Position numbers and translations under genes: made by a program. A stretch of 22,298 bases of DNA from an uncultured Akkermansia sp. (GTDB lineage: Bacteria > Verrucomicrobiota > Verrucomicrobiia > Verrucomicrobiales > Akkermansiaceae). The notes beneath the pieces are model-generated. The model saw only the letters and a program-made list of their open reading frames with translations. It was not told the DNA's origin and ran no database searches. The stretch covers positions 1 through 22,298 of the forward strand of contig CAJGCV010000027.1 of assembly GCA_904501915.1 (NCBI GenBank). Direction: 5' to 3'. Of the stretch, positions 1 through 7,574 are shown piece by piece; within the stretch, counting starts at the first letter, position 1, and each line of letters starts with the position of its first letter.

Positions 1-178
1 CAAGGCAGGGGAGTGGAAAGTGGTGCTGGATTCGGACGATGCCCGCTTCGGCGGCTTTGCCCGCCAGGATGCCGGCGTGCACCACTTCACCGATAAGAAC
101 CAGCAGCTTTCCCTTTACCTGCTGCCGCGCACGGTGATGGTGCTGGCACCGGCATTTATGGGAGGCAGACCATTCTGA
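1..178 (+). CDS. glgB: 1,4-alpha-glucan branching enzyme, C-terminal end (partial)
   Basis: This is an open frame entering from the left edge and ending with TGA at 176-178. The 58 visible residues contain a pattern like the last beta-sandwich of GlgB: a Trp-Lys-Val-Val-Leu-Asp-Ser-Asp stretch, then an FGGFARQDAG segment, and near the end SLYLLPRTVMVLAPAF. In the branching enzyme family the matching elements are the 'NSDa..yGG' loop and the 'LPPla.lvl' C-terminal strand. The enzyme makes alpha-1,6 branches in glycogen in the cytoplasm. The catalytic barrel is outside the window, so the call rests on the C-terminal domain alone. Another family 13 glycosidase with the same all-beta C-terminal domain is possible. 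Confidence 0.65.
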   Translation, partial: KAGEWKVVLDSDDARFGGFARQDAGVHHFTDKNQQLSLYLLPRTVMVLAPAFMGGRPF

Positions 179-182
179 TGCT

Positions 183-308
183 ATGATGGATTTCATTTTC
201 GAGTGGATTGCAAATTTGCTGGCGGACCTGCTGCTGCATGTCCGCTGGTGGGTGTTGCTGCTTATCCTGCTGGTGGTAGTACTCATTATCCTCTGTTGCT
301 GTGTATGA
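183..308 (+). CDS. small membrane peptide, 41 residues
   Basis: This short frame begins with two consecutive ATG codons (183 and 186), just after the glgB stop, and ends with TGA at 306-308. The product has a short amphipathic N-terminus (MMDFIFEWIANLLADLLLHV), then two Trp and a run of Leu, Val and Ile ending in Cys-Cys-Cys-Val, which is one clear transmembrane helix. A GGAGG lies at 161-165, 17 bases before the first ATG, longer than usual spacing. Its stop overlaps the start of the next gene as ATGA (305-308), which favours translation and coupling. The competing reading, a GTG at 203 in the next gene's frame, gives a less membrane-like sequence. I do not recognise the family. Confidence 0.55.
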   Translation: MMDFIFEWIANLLADLLLHVRWWVLLLILLVVVLIILCCCV

Positions 309-1024
309 TAGCGTCCCTCATTATCAGTATTGTAACGGCACTGCTGTGCTGTGGTTGCCTGGGTGTCTTCCTGTGGCAGGTGGGACAGGCTCTGGCTGGT
401 GACACAAGCTGGGCCGATGCGTCTTGCGTCCTGGTGTTCTCCCAGCTGGGGATTCTCTTTTTCGGCATCTTTGCCATTGCGACCTGGAAGAATTATAAGG
501 ACGAGCCTGCTGATTCCAAAGCTCTTGTCTACCTGGTACTGGCTTTTTTTCTGGAAGTGGCGCTGCTGCTGGGTATCAAAACTGGTGTGGATGTATACGA
601 CCGGCTCATCCTGCTGCAGGAAGGTGTGGAAACCAAGGCGCTGATTACCCGGCACGAACGCACCGGCAGTGGGAAGAACCGCCGCTGGAAACCTGTGTAT
701 CAGTTCATTACGCCGGATGGAAAGAAAATCGAAGACTCCATTTCGTTCCGGATGACCCTGTCGCTTCCCTTGGGAGAGAACTTCCGCCTGACCCTCTCAT
801 CGGACGATGTCACCTACCGGGTCGGCTCGACTGTTCCGGTGCGGTATATGGCCTCAGCCCCTGAATGCCACGTGGTGCTCACGTTTGGTGAATTGTGGCT
901 TGCGCCCCTGGGCATGGGGATGATGAGCCTGTTTATCTTCGGGATGATGGGATACCAGATTCGCAAAATGCACAAGCGGCGCCATGGTTCAGGAAAACGC
1001 CGGGCGCGCCGGGCCGGAATCTGA
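305..1024 (+). CDS. DUF3592-like membrane protein
   Basis: A 239-residue protein with hydrophobic segments at about 3-29, 41-62, 73-92 and 197-217. Between the last two lies a soluble region (about 98-190) with the pattern of DUF3592: a GVETKALITRHERTG strand, 'YQFITPDGKKIEDS', and 'YRVGSTVPVRYMASAPECHV', which matches the family's 'G..v.V.Y.p.nP..a.l'. The C-terminus is very basic. The function of DUF3592 proteins is unknown. I start it at ATG 305 because this overlaps the stop of the 41-residue membrane peptide as ATGA, and because no ribosome binding site precedes it, as expected for coupled translation. A GTG at 203 would extend it by 34 residues but read through the peptide in another frame. 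Confidence 0.7.
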   Translation: MIASLIISIVTALLCCGCLGVFLWQVGQALAGDTSWADASCVLVFSQLGILFFGIFAIATWKNYKDEPADSKALVYLVLAFFLEVALLLGIKTGVDVYDRLILLQEGVETKALITRHERTGSGKNRRWKPVYQFITPDGKKIEDSISFRMTLSLPLGENFRLTLSSDDVTYRVGSTVPVRYMASAPECHVVLTFGELWLAPLGMGMMSLFIFGMMGYQIRKMHKRRHGSGKRRARRAGI

Positions 1025-1107
1025 CTGCTTTTGCTTCTCTGAGCTGTGTTGAAGCAATAAATACTACTTCAAATATGGGAAAAAGAAGCTGCCCGGTTAC
1101 ATTGGTG

Positions 1108-1136
1108 TTGACACGCCGGAAATCATTTGTTACGAT
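1108..1136 (+). promoter_or_regulatory. promoter of the thioredoxin-like gene (leaderless type)
   Basis: The -35 is TTGACA (1108-1113), a perfect consensus. A 17-base spacer leads to -10 TACGAT (1131-1136), preceded by TGT, an extended -10. Six bases follow, then the ATG at 1143, so transcription would begin at or next to the A of the start codon. No Shine-Dalgarno sequence is present. Confidence 0.6.
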
Positions 1137-1142
1137 GAATTC

Positions 1143-1784
1143 ATGAAGATTCGCCGTTTTCTTGAATTGCTTTTCCTTGCAACCTTGTTCGGATGTGTAG
1201 GCCTGACTCCGGTGCAGGCTGATGATGAGGAGGAGACCCAGACCGAGGAGTCATCCGGCAAGAAGAAAAAGAAGAAGTCCAAGGACTCGAAGAAAGAGGA
1301 TAAAGAGGACAAGAAGGATAAAAAGGATAAAAAGGACAAGAAGGCTGATGGGGAGTCTGCCGTTATTCAGGCATTGTCCAAGTTCAAGGTGTTCAATGCC
1401 AAGCCGAATAAAAAGGCGGAATACTTTATATACCTGTACTCTGCCAGCACGTGTGGTCACTGTCAGGCTTGTATGCCGATTGCCGCTAAGGAATATAGTA
1501 AAATGAAGTCCCGCAAGGTGGAACTCATTGTGATTGACGGTGACGGCTCTGAGAAAGCAGCAATGAAGTACCTCAAGGAAAAAAGGATGCGCTGTCCCGC
1601 TATTATGTTCTCCGCATTGCAGGCTACCCAATTCCGCGGCTTGCCCGGTTGCGGCATGCCGGGGCTGCCGGCCATTTCCGTTGTCGATAAGAACGGGAAA
1701 GGCATCAGCGGTGGCAGTGGCGTAGGTGCAGCCCAGGTTAAAGAAATTCTGAAAAACTGGCGCAGTATTACTTCAGGTAAATAA
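1143..1784 (+). CDS. exported thioredoxin-like protein with Lys/Asp-rich linker
   Basis: A 213-residue protein. Residues 1-26 form a signal peptide (MKIRR, a hydrophobic core, and a VQA-type cleavage site). Residues 27-69 are low complexity, first Asp/Glu-rich and then repeats of Lys and Asp, likely a flexible charged linker. Residues 90-213 are a thioredoxin fold: strand EYFIYLYSAS, the active site Cys104-Gly-His-Cys107 with an extra Cys110, and a cis-Pro loop GLPA near 174-177. The CGHC site is typical of oxidising or isomerising family members such as protein disulfide isomerases, so a role in disulfide exchange outside the cytoplasm is inferred. Cys151 and Cys170 are further cysteines. 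A related protein lies at the right edge of the window. The gene has its own promoter and terminator. Confidence 0.8.
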   Translation: MKIRRFLELLFLATLFGCVGLTPVQADDEEETQTEESSGKKKKKKSKDSKKEDKEDKKDKKDKKDKKADGESAVIQALSKFKVFNAKPNKKAEYFIYLYSASTCGHCQACMPIAAKEYSKMKSRKVELIVIDGDGSEKAAMKYLKEKRMRCPAIMFSALQATQFRGLPGCGMPGLPAISVVDKNGKGISGGSGVGAAQVKEILKNWRSITSGK

Positions 1785-1814
1785 GCATACCGATTCTGTA
1801 AAATGTATAACGCT

Positions 1815-1846
1815 CCGCAGCATCAAAACAGATGCTGCGGATTTTT
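1815..1846 (+). terminator. intrinsic terminator after the thioredoxin-like gene
   Basis: A perfect 10-bp stem, CCGCAGCATC with GATGCTGCGG, with a six-base loop AAAACA, followed by ATTTTT. It lies 31 bases after the stop codon at 1784. Confidence 0.9.
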
Positions 1847-1998
1847 AGTGCGAGAAATGGGAAGTTATTGAAGTACGAGGCGGAAAGGGACTCCGCCTGT
1901 TCAACATCTTCCCACATGTCGAGCTGTCCGGGCTTTGATACAATCAATATGCATATAGATGTCAATGTCGGAAAATGCGGGGAAATAGCCCTTTAGGC

Positions 1999-2027
1999 TT
2001 GTCATTCAGCGCATGTTGCGGCATAAT
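1999..2027 (+). promoter_or_regulatory. promoter of corA-argB-nadK
   Basis: The -35 is TTGTCA (1999-2004), then a 17-base spacer and -10 CATAAT (2022-2027); each hexamer has five of six consensus bases. The start site would be near 2034, giving a leader of about 55 bases that contains GAGGAG (2081-2086) just before the corA start. The rest of the 1785-2088 gap holds only the preceding terminator and no convincing gene. Confidence 0.6.
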
Positions 2028-2088
2028 AGTGACACGGCGCGCGTGGGTGCCGCAAGGAAAAACGAAATCGCAACCCCTCAGAGGAGCC

Positions 2089-3078
2089 ATGATTCGCATA
2101 TACACGCAGACGGAGAATGGAATTTCCCGCACGGTAGGCCTGGATGAACAGGAAGACCGCCGCGGGGATGTGTTCTGGATTGATTTGCTGACTCCGGATG
2201 CAGAGGAACTAAGATATGCCGAATCGCTGTGCAGCATTGAAATGCCTACCAAGGATGAAATGCGGGAAATTGAGGCTACCTCGCGTCTGTATTGCGAGGA
2301 CGGCGGGCGGTTCATGACCACGACGGTGCTTTCCCGCGTGGAGACGGATGAACCGATTATTTCAGAAATCACGTTCATTCTGAAGAGTAAGCTGCTCATT
2401 ACCATCCGCCATACGGATTCGTATTCTTTCCGCGTATTCTCGCACCAGCTGCTGCGCATGAGCCAGACGAACCGCGATTTAGTCTTTATCGGGCTGCTGG
2501 AGACGCTGGTGGACCGCCAGGCAGACGTGCTGGAACGTTTCGGTACGGATCTGGATACGCTTTCCAAGAAGGTGTTCGGCACGCACCACACCCGCCGCAA
2601 GCAGAAGGTGGAAGACCCTGATACGGATGACCTGCGTGACGCGCTGGAAGAACTCGGGCGCGTGGGTGACCTCATTACCCGTCAGCGAGACGCCCTCGTG
2701 AACCTGCTGCGCCTCATCACCTATGCCGGCAATGAGGAAAGCTGCATTGGGGATGACAATTTGTATATGCCGCTGCGCTCGGTATCCCGAGACGTGAACT
2801 CACTTTCCGAATATGCGGCGTTCCTTTCCAACAAGATTAACTTCATGTTGGATGCCGTGCTCGGTCTCATTAACATTGAGCAGAACGACATTTTCAAGGT
2901 CTTCACCATCATGAGCGTGGTGTTCCTGCCGCCCACTCTTATTGCCAGCATGTTCGGCATGAACTTCAAGTTCATTCCCTTCCTGAATACGGACTGGGGT
3001 GTGTGGGTGTCGGTGGTGCTCATGGTGCTTTCCGGTGCGCTGCCGCTTATTATCTTCAAAATCAAACGCTACATCTGA
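2089..3078 (+). CDS. corA: CorA-family magnesium/divalent cation channel
   Basis: A 329-residue inner-membrane protein. Residues 1-265 are a cytoplasmic domain rich in long charged helices, including the stalk helix. Transmembrane helices lie at about 271-288 and 305-325, and the family signature Gly-Met-Asn sits at 290-292 (SMFGMNF) at the end of the first helix, where it forms the pore mouth. The C-terminus is basic (KIKRYI), as is normal. CorA pentamers let Mg2+ (or Co2+, Ni2+) into the cell. The start at 2089 is set by GAGGAG at 2081-2086; the frame is open further upstream (to 1975), but that stretch contains the promoter. It is the first gene of an operon with argB and nadK. Confidence 0.9.
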   Translation: MIRIYTQTENGISRTVGLDEQEDRRGDVFWIDLLTPDAEELRYAESLCSIEMPTKDEMREIEATSRLYCEDGGRFMTTTVLSRVETDEPIISEITFILKSKLLITIRHTDSYSFRVFSHQLLRMSQTNRDLVFIGLLETLVDRQADVLERFGTDLDTLSKKVFGTHHTRRKQKVEDPDTDDLRDALEELGRVGDLITRQRDALVNLLRLITYAGNEESCIGDDNLYMPLRSVSRDVNSLSEYAAFLSNKINFMLDAVLGLINIEQNDIFKVFTIMSVVFLPPTLIASMFGMNFKFIPFLNTDWGVWVSVVLMVLSGALPLIIFKIKRYI

Positions 3079-3080
3079 CC

Positions 3081-3989
3081 ATGATTCCCATTCGCAAGGT
3101 TGTTACCCCGGACCAGGAAATTTACAAGGCTGATATCCTCATCGAGGCATTGCCGTATCTGCAGGCATACCGTGACCAGACCATCCTCATCAAGTTTGGC
3201 GGCTCTGCCATGGATAATCCGGATTTGGTGAAGTCGCTCATGCGCGATATTGTGGTGATGGAAACCATGGGGCTGAACCCCGTTGTGGTACATGGTGGCG
3301 GCAAGGCTATCTCCAAGGCCATGGCAGATGCCGGCCTGGAAGCCCGCTTTGTGAACGGGCTGCGCGTGACCACACCGGAGGCTATCGACATTGTGGAGCG
3401 CACGCTCAGCGGCACCATCAATCCCGGCCTGGTGGAAATGATGCGTGCACACGGCGGCAAGGCTGTGGGTATTCCCGGCACCAATGTGTTTGTGGGTGAA
3501 AAAATCATGGAAAAAGATGCCGAGGGGAATCCGGTGGATATCGGCATGGTGGGCAATGTGATTGGCTGCCAGCTTTCCCGCGTGAAGGAGGCTCTTTCGC
3601 TGCAGCTTACTCCGGTTATTTCACCGCTTGCCCGCGAGCTGGGTACGAATCATTCTCTGAACGTGAACGCCGACCTGGCTGCCGCCGCGCTTGCCCGCGA
3701 GCTCAAGCCGGTGAAGCTGGTCTACATCTCCGACGTGCCCGGGCTCATGAATGACCCGGCAGACCCCAGTACCATCATTCAGAGTATCAATCGCAGGGAG
3801 GCTTTTGACCTCATTGAGCAAGGTGTGATTTCCGGCGGGATGATTCCCAAGGTGAAGAGCGCAGTAGATGCCCTGAATGCCGGTGTGCGTAAGGTGCACT
3901 TCATTGATGGACGCCTGCGCCACACGCTGCTTCTTGAAATCTTTACCCCCGAGGGTATCGGTACCGAAATTGTGCGCGAACAGCGCTGA
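3081..3989 (+). CDS. argB: acetylglutamate kinase
   Basis: A 302-residue cytoplasmic enzyme that phosphorylates N-acetyl-L-glutamate with ATP, the second step of arginine synthesis. Amino-acid kinase motifs are present in order: KFGGSAM (38-44), VVVHGGGK (68-75), NVNADLAA (194-201), the LVYISDVPGL strand (213-222) and GGMIPK (252-257). The first 30 residues form an extra N-terminal helix. In this family that helix marks the arginine-inhibited hexameric type, so feedback control by arginine is likely. The ATG at 3081 comes two bases after the corA stop with no clear ribosome binding site, which suggests translation coupled to corA. Length is normal for the family. Confidence 0.95.
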   Translation: MIPIRKVVTPDQEIYKADILIEALPYLQAYRDQTILIKFGGSAMDNPDLVKSLMRDIVVMETMGLNPVVVHGGGKAISKAMADAGLEARFVNGLRVTTPEAIDIVERTLSGTINPGLVEMMRAHGGKAVGIPGTNVFVGEKIMEKDAEGNPVDIGMVGNVIGCQLSRVKEALSLQLTPVISPLARELGTNHSLNVNADLAAAALARELKPVKLVYISDVPGLMNDPADPSTIIQSINRREAFDLIEQGVISGGMIPKVKSAVDALNAGVRKVHFIDGRLRHTLLLEIFTPEGIGTEIVREQR

Positions 3990-3999
3990 TGTGCATACT

Positions 4000-4845
4000 G
4001 TGAAAACGCCCGCTTCCATCGGCATTCTTTCGCCCACGCGCACGGCACCCTGCCTGCTGGCTCTGCAGCATCTCATGGATGCCTGTGCCGCTGCCGGTCT
4101 GAATGCTTATGAGCTTGGCAAGAACACGGTGAATGACCCGGTGCTCGGCAAGCCGGAGATGATACTCTGCCTGGGCGGGGATGGCACGATGCTTTCTTCT
4201 GCTCTGAACGCCAGCAGCACCGGTGCCATTATGGGTGGCATCAATATGGGGCATCTGGGGTTCCTGAGCGCCTGCGGACGCGAGGAAATTGAACAACTGG
4301 TGCATGCCCTGGCTGATGGCAGCTTTGAGGTGGACGAGCGCGCCATGCTCGAAGTCCGTAAGTTTGATGCTGCCGGGAAGGAGGCTGAACGCCGTTTCTA
4401 TGCGCTCAATGAACTTTCGCTTACCCGTGCGCAGACGGGTAAGATGATAGACGTAGACGTGGAACTGGATGGCAAGCTGCTCAACCGCTACCACGCAGAT
4501 GGAATTCTGGTGGCAACTCCCACGGGCTCAACGGCTTATTCTATGTCAGCCGGGGGGCCGCTCATGTGGCCCACAGCAGGTGTTACGTGCCTGACGCCGA
4601 TTTGTCCGCACAGCCTGACCAGCCGTCCGATAGTGCTGCCGGATGCGGTGGAAATTACCCTGCGTCCGCGTGAACGCCGTGGCCGCGCTGGCGAGTCGCT
4701 TATTTTCTCGCTGGATGGTCGCAATACGTACCCCATTGCGCTGAATGAGACATTGAGCATCAGCAAAGCGCCGAATCCCCTGCGTCTGCTTAACTTGCCG
4801 GGAAGCGATTACGCCGCGCGCCTCCGCGCCAAGCTCCGCTGGTAA
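4000..4845 (+). CDS. nadK: NAD kinase
   Basis: A 281-residue cytoplasmic enzyme that makes NADP+ from NAD+ with ATP or polyphosphate. Signature motifs are Gly59-Gly-Asp-Gly-Thr63 (LCLGGDGTML), GINMGHLGFLS (80-90), Asn138-Glu139 (NELSLTR) and TPTGSTAYSMSAGGP (173-187), followed by PICPHSLTSRPIVLPD. The start is uncertain: in-frame GTG codons lie at 3991 and 4000 and neither has a clear ribosome binding site. I chose 4000 because it gives the usual short lead into the first strand (SIGIL). An ATG at 3989 overlapping the argB stop is in the wrong frame. It is the third gene of the corA-argB-nadK operon, and it converges on the DUF805 gene with eight bases between the stops. Confidence 0.93.
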   Translation: MKTPASIGILSPTRTAPCLLALQHLMDACAAAGLNAYELGKNTVNDPVLGKPEMILCLGGDGTMLSSALNASSTGAIMGGINMGHLGFLSACGREEIEQLVHALADGSFEVDERAMLEVRKFDAAGKEAERRFYALNELSLTRAQTGKMIDVDVELDGKLLNRYHADGILVATPTGSTAYSMSAGGPLMWPTAGVTCLTPICPHSLTSRPIVLPDAVEITLRPRERRGRAGESLIFSLDGRNTYPIALNETLSISKAPNPLRLLNLPGSDYAARLRAKLRW

Positions 4846-4853
4846 CAGTCTGC

Positions 4854-5222
4854 CTAATTCCGGCTCTTGCGCCGGTTGAGCATGAGCACAGTGAGCTGGA
4901 GCATCCAGCCGAAGGGCGGAAAGAAGAAACTTAACGAGCAAATGATAAGCCTGGGCATGATGGCAAAGCCGATATCATTCAGACGCCGCCACATGGCACC
5001 GACAAAGAAGGACATCAGCAGCAGGTGAATGCTCACGGTGAAGAGCAGGCCTCCCGCAATTCGGACAGGTTCCCAATTTTTGCCGAAGACGAAATAATTA
5101 ACTGCTGCTGCCAGGAATGGCCAGATTTTGGGCAGCAGGTAAACCCAGAGCCAGTAGACGAGGAAATCCCGGCGGCTGAGGTTACCGCGGAAATTGTAAA
5201 GTCTGGCAAGGACGGTTTTCAT
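4854..5222 (-). CDS. DUF805 family membrane protein
   Basis: A 122-residue protein with the DUF805 layout: an N-terminal stretch FRGNLSRRDFLVYWLW, where the family has 'f.GR.sR.efw', then about four hydrophobic segments (near 20-45, 53-72, 86-112), with the motif WRRLNDIGF between the second and third, where the family has 'RRLhD.g'. It ends in a basic tail (NRRKSRN). The function is unknown; members are small inner-membrane proteins. The ATG immediately follows the queA stop (TAAATG), so it is translated with queA and closes the gltX-queA operon. Confidence 0.85.
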   Translation of the reverse strand: MKTVLARLYNFRGNLSRRDFLVYWLWVYLLPKIWPFLAAAVNYFVFGKNWEPVRIAGGLLFTVSIHLLLMSFFVGAMWRRLNDIGFAIMPRLIICSLSFFFPPFGWMLQLTVLMLNRRKSRN

Positions 5223-6200
5223 TTACACAATCAGCATGCAGTCTCCATAGGAGAAGAATCGGTAGCGTTGCTCCACGGCCTGGCGGTATGCTTCCATGAT
5301 GAGCTCCTTGCCGGCAAAGGCGCACACCAGCATGATAAGGGTGCTCTGCGGCAGGTGGAAGTTAGTGAGTAACGCCCCTACGGTCTTGAACTCGTAGCCG
5401 GGGTAGATGAAGATATCCGTGTCTCCGCTGGTGGCGGGCAGGGGAGTGCCATGGCGGGTGGCCAGGGTCTCCAGCACTCGTACACTGGTGGTGCCAACAG
5501 CCACAACTCGCTTAGCCGCAGCTATGGCATCTGCTGTATCCTGCGGCATCACGAAGCTTTCGCGGTGCATGTGGTGGTCGGCCACGTTTTCCACTTTTAC
5601 CGGGCGGAAAGTGCCCACACCCACATGCAGGGTTACAAAACTGTGCGGCAGTGAGTTGAGAATCTCCGGGGTGAAATGCAGTCCTGCAGTGGGAGCGGCA
5701 ATAGCGCCCTCGTGTTCTGCGTAGATGGTCTGGTAGCGTTCCTTGTCTACAGGTTCGCTTTCGCGGTTCATGTAGTGCGGCAGCGCCAGGCGACCGTAGA
5801 CCTCGGGGTCAACGAATTTATCCCAGCGGATATAGCGGTAGCCCTCGTCATCGATACTTTCGACTGTGCCGGTAGCATCGCCCACCTGCACAGTGCGCCC
5901 CACCTTCATTTTTTTACCTGGGCGTACCAGGCATTTCCACACGAGTTCCTGCGCCAGTCCGGCGCGAACGAGTTCGATGCCGCCATCGTTGCTGAAATAG
6001 CGTGCAGGCACCACCTTGGTGTTGTTGAGCACAAAGTGGTCACCGGGCTGCACGTATTCCATAATATCGTGGAAGTGCCGATGCTCGATGAGCCCGGTAT
6101 CGCGATGCACTACCAGCATGCGGCTGGCGGCGCGGTCCGGCAGCGGGCGGTCGGCTATCAGTTCTTCCGGCAGGTGGTAATCGAAATCGATGGTGCGCAT
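5223..6200 (-). CDS. queA: S-adenosylmethionine:tRNA ribosyltransferase-isomerase
   Basis: A 325-residue cytoplasmic enzyme that transfers the ribosyl part of S-adenosylmethionine to 7-aminomethyl-7-deazaguanine in tRNA, giving epoxyqueuosine. Recognised motifs: FDYHLPEELIADRPLPDRAASRMLV at residues 6-30 (starting FDYHLPEELIA), LNNTKVVPARYF (58-69), EGAIAAPTAGLHFTPEIL (164-181), LHVGVGTFRPV (191-201) and the MHRE segment near 211. Length is slightly short of the usual 340. It follows gltX by 12 bases and directly abuts the DUF805 gene. No tgt or queG is in the window. Confidence 0.95.
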   Translation of the reverse strand: MRTIDFDYHLPEELIADRPLPDRAASRMLVVHRDTGLIEHRHFHDIMEYVQPGDHFVLNNTKVVPARYFSNDGGIELVRAGLAQELVWKCLVRPGKKMKVGRTVQVGDATGTVESIDDEGYRYIRWDKFVDPEVYGRLALPHYMNRESEPVDKERYQTIYAEHEGAIAAPTAGLHFTPEILNSLPHSFVTLHVGVGTFRPVKVENVADHHMHRESFVMPQDTADAIAAAKRVVAVGTTSVRVLETLATRHGTPLPATSGDTDIFIYPGYEFKTVGALLTNFHLPQSTLIMLVCAFAGKELIMEAYRQAVEQRYRFFSYGDCMLIV

Positions 6201-6212
6201 GGGCGGGGCGTA

Positions 6213-7568
6213 TCAGCAGGGGAAAATCTCGATGCGGCGCAGAACTTCCTCGCGACCGAGGGTCTGCATGACAACATCGATGCCCGGGCCTGCGTGGCAA
6301 CCGGTGAGCGCCATGCGCAGCGGGAACATCATGGCGCCTACTTTCACGCCATTGGCCTTGGCGAGCGGTTTCACAATCTGGAATGCAGCTTCGCCGCTCC
6401 ACTCGGTGAGCTGGCGGGCTTCTGCCACGAAGAGGTTGAGCATCTCGCGGGCGTTTTCCTGCAGCTTGGCCATGGACTCCTCTTCGTATTCCAGCGTCTG
6501 CACCCACTTGACCCATGCCGGAGTTTCGCTAAGCAGCTGAACCTTGGTCTGCACGGAGGGCAGCAGCTCACGCAGCTGGGCGGTGTCTTCCAGCCCGGCC
6601 CTGGTGCAGAAGGGCATGGCGAGCTCTACAAACTTCTGCGGCTCCAGACGCATGATGTGCTGCTGGTTCATCCACTTGCACTTGGTGATATCGAACTTGG
6701 CAGCGGCGCGGTTCACGTTCTCCAGGGAGAAGAGGTTGATGAGTTCATCCTTGGTGAATACTTCATCATCACTCTTGGGGCTCCAGCCGAGCAGGGCAAT
6801 GAAGTTCACCACAGCATCAGGCAGGAAGCCTTCCTCCGGGTAGTTACCCAGCTGGGCGCCTACGTCGCGCTTGCTCATCTTGGAGCCATCCGGGTTCTGA
6901 ATCAGGGGGATGTGGGCATACACCGGCGGCTCCACGCCAAAGGCATCAAAGAGCTGCAGGTGTTTGAAGGTGTTCATGATGTGGTCTTCGCCGCGGATGA
7001 CGTGGGTGATTTTCATTTCAATGTCATCGACCACGTTGACCAGGTGGAAAATGTAGGAACCGTCCGTACGCTTCACCACCATGTCCGGGTTGATATCCAC
7101 ATTGTTGTAGTCCACGGAGATATCGCCGCACACCATGTCGTGCAGGGTCATGACGCCTTCGCGCTTGAAGCGGAAACGCCACACCGTACCCTCGCTGGTG
7201 CCGGGGATTTCATCGCCGTTCTTGTCGCGCTTGTTCGGTGCAGGGCATTCGTATACGCGCCCCATGTCCACAAGCTTCTGGAAGTAGCGGTCGTAAATAT
7301 CTTTGCGCTGGCTCTGGAAGTAGGGAGCATAGTCGCCACCTTTGCCTTCGCCTTCATCCCAGTCCAGCCCAAGCCAGCTCATGCCGGTGAAGATGGCCTT
7401 CATGGCGTCTTCCACGTGGCGTTCCTGGTCGGTGTCTTCAATGCGCAGCACAAATGTGCCGCCCATTTTGCGGGTGAAAAGATAGTTGAAGAGAGCGGTA
7501 CGGGCACCACCGATGTGCAGATAGCCGGTGGGTGACGGAGCAAAGCGTGTGCGTACGGGCGTAGACAT
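6213..7568 (-). CDS. gltX: glutamate-tRNA ligase
   Basis: A 451-residue class I aminoacyl-tRNA synthetase that charges tRNA-Glu. The HIGH-type motif is FAPSPTGYLHIGGART (9-24) and the KMSKS-type loop is KMSKRDVG (230-237). Between them are LRIEDTD (41-47) and THVIRGEDHIMNT (188-200), both typical. The region after residue 105 (VYECPAPNKRDKNGDEIPG) is shorter than in most GltX proteins, which usually have about 30 more residues here, so the total is a little under the common 470-490. I start at ATG 7568. A GTG at 7583 would add five residues but lies inside the -10 element. The predicted promoter makes the mRNA leaderless. It is first in an operon with queA and DUF805. Confidence 0.95.
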   Translation of the reverse strand: MSTPVRTRFAPSPTGYLHIGGARTALFNYLFTRKMGGTFVLRIEDTDQERHVEDAMKAIFTGMSWLGLDWDEGEGKGGDYAPYFQSQRKDIYDRYFQKLVDMGRVYECPAPNKRDKNGDEIPGTSEGTVWRFRFKREGVMTLHDMVCGDISVDYNNVDINPDMVVKRTDGSYIFHLVNVVDDIEMKITHVIRGEDHIMNTFKHLQLFDAFGVEPPVYAHIPLIQNPDGSKMSKRDVGAQLGNYPEEGFLPDAVVNFIALLGWSPKSDDEVFTKDELINLFSLENVNRAAAKFDITKCKWMNQQHIMRLEPQKFVELAMPFCTRAGLEDTAQLRELLPSVQTKVQLLSETPAWVKWVQTLEYEEESMAKLQENAREMLNLFVAEARQLTEWSGEAAFQIVKPLAKANGVKVGAMMFPLRMALTGCHAGPGIDVVMQTLGREEVLRRIEIFPC

Positions 7569-7574
7569 GCGCGC

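Noticed and set aside
203..304. GTG start extending the DUF3592-like protein upstream
   Set aside because: The extension is Gly/Ala/Pro-rich without membrane character, while the other frame gives a clean transmembrane peptide whose stop overlaps ATG 305.
1031..1057. Inverted repeat TTGCTTC/GAAGCAA after the DUF3592-like gene
   Set aside because: The stem has 7 AT-containing pairs with a 13-base loop and no T-run. It is not convincing as a terminator.
1260..1350. AAG/GAT-rich repeats as a possible CRISPR or structural DNA repeat
   Set aside because: The repeats are in frame, short and irregular, and encode the Lys/Asp linker of the thioredoxin-like protein.
1975..2088. N-terminal extension of CorA
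   Set aside because: It overlaps the -35 and -10 elements, and GAGGAG sits just before ATG 2089.
4860..4875. Hairpin CCGGC/GCCGG between convergent nadK and DUF805
   Set aside because: Only 5 bp, no T-run, and it lies inside the DUF805 coding end.
5676..7535. Plus-strand open frame of 619 codons opposite queA and gltX
   Set aside because: It is antisense to two well-supported enzymes. Its protein is rich in His, Val and Ala without domains, as expected for a mirror frame of GC-rich coding DNA.
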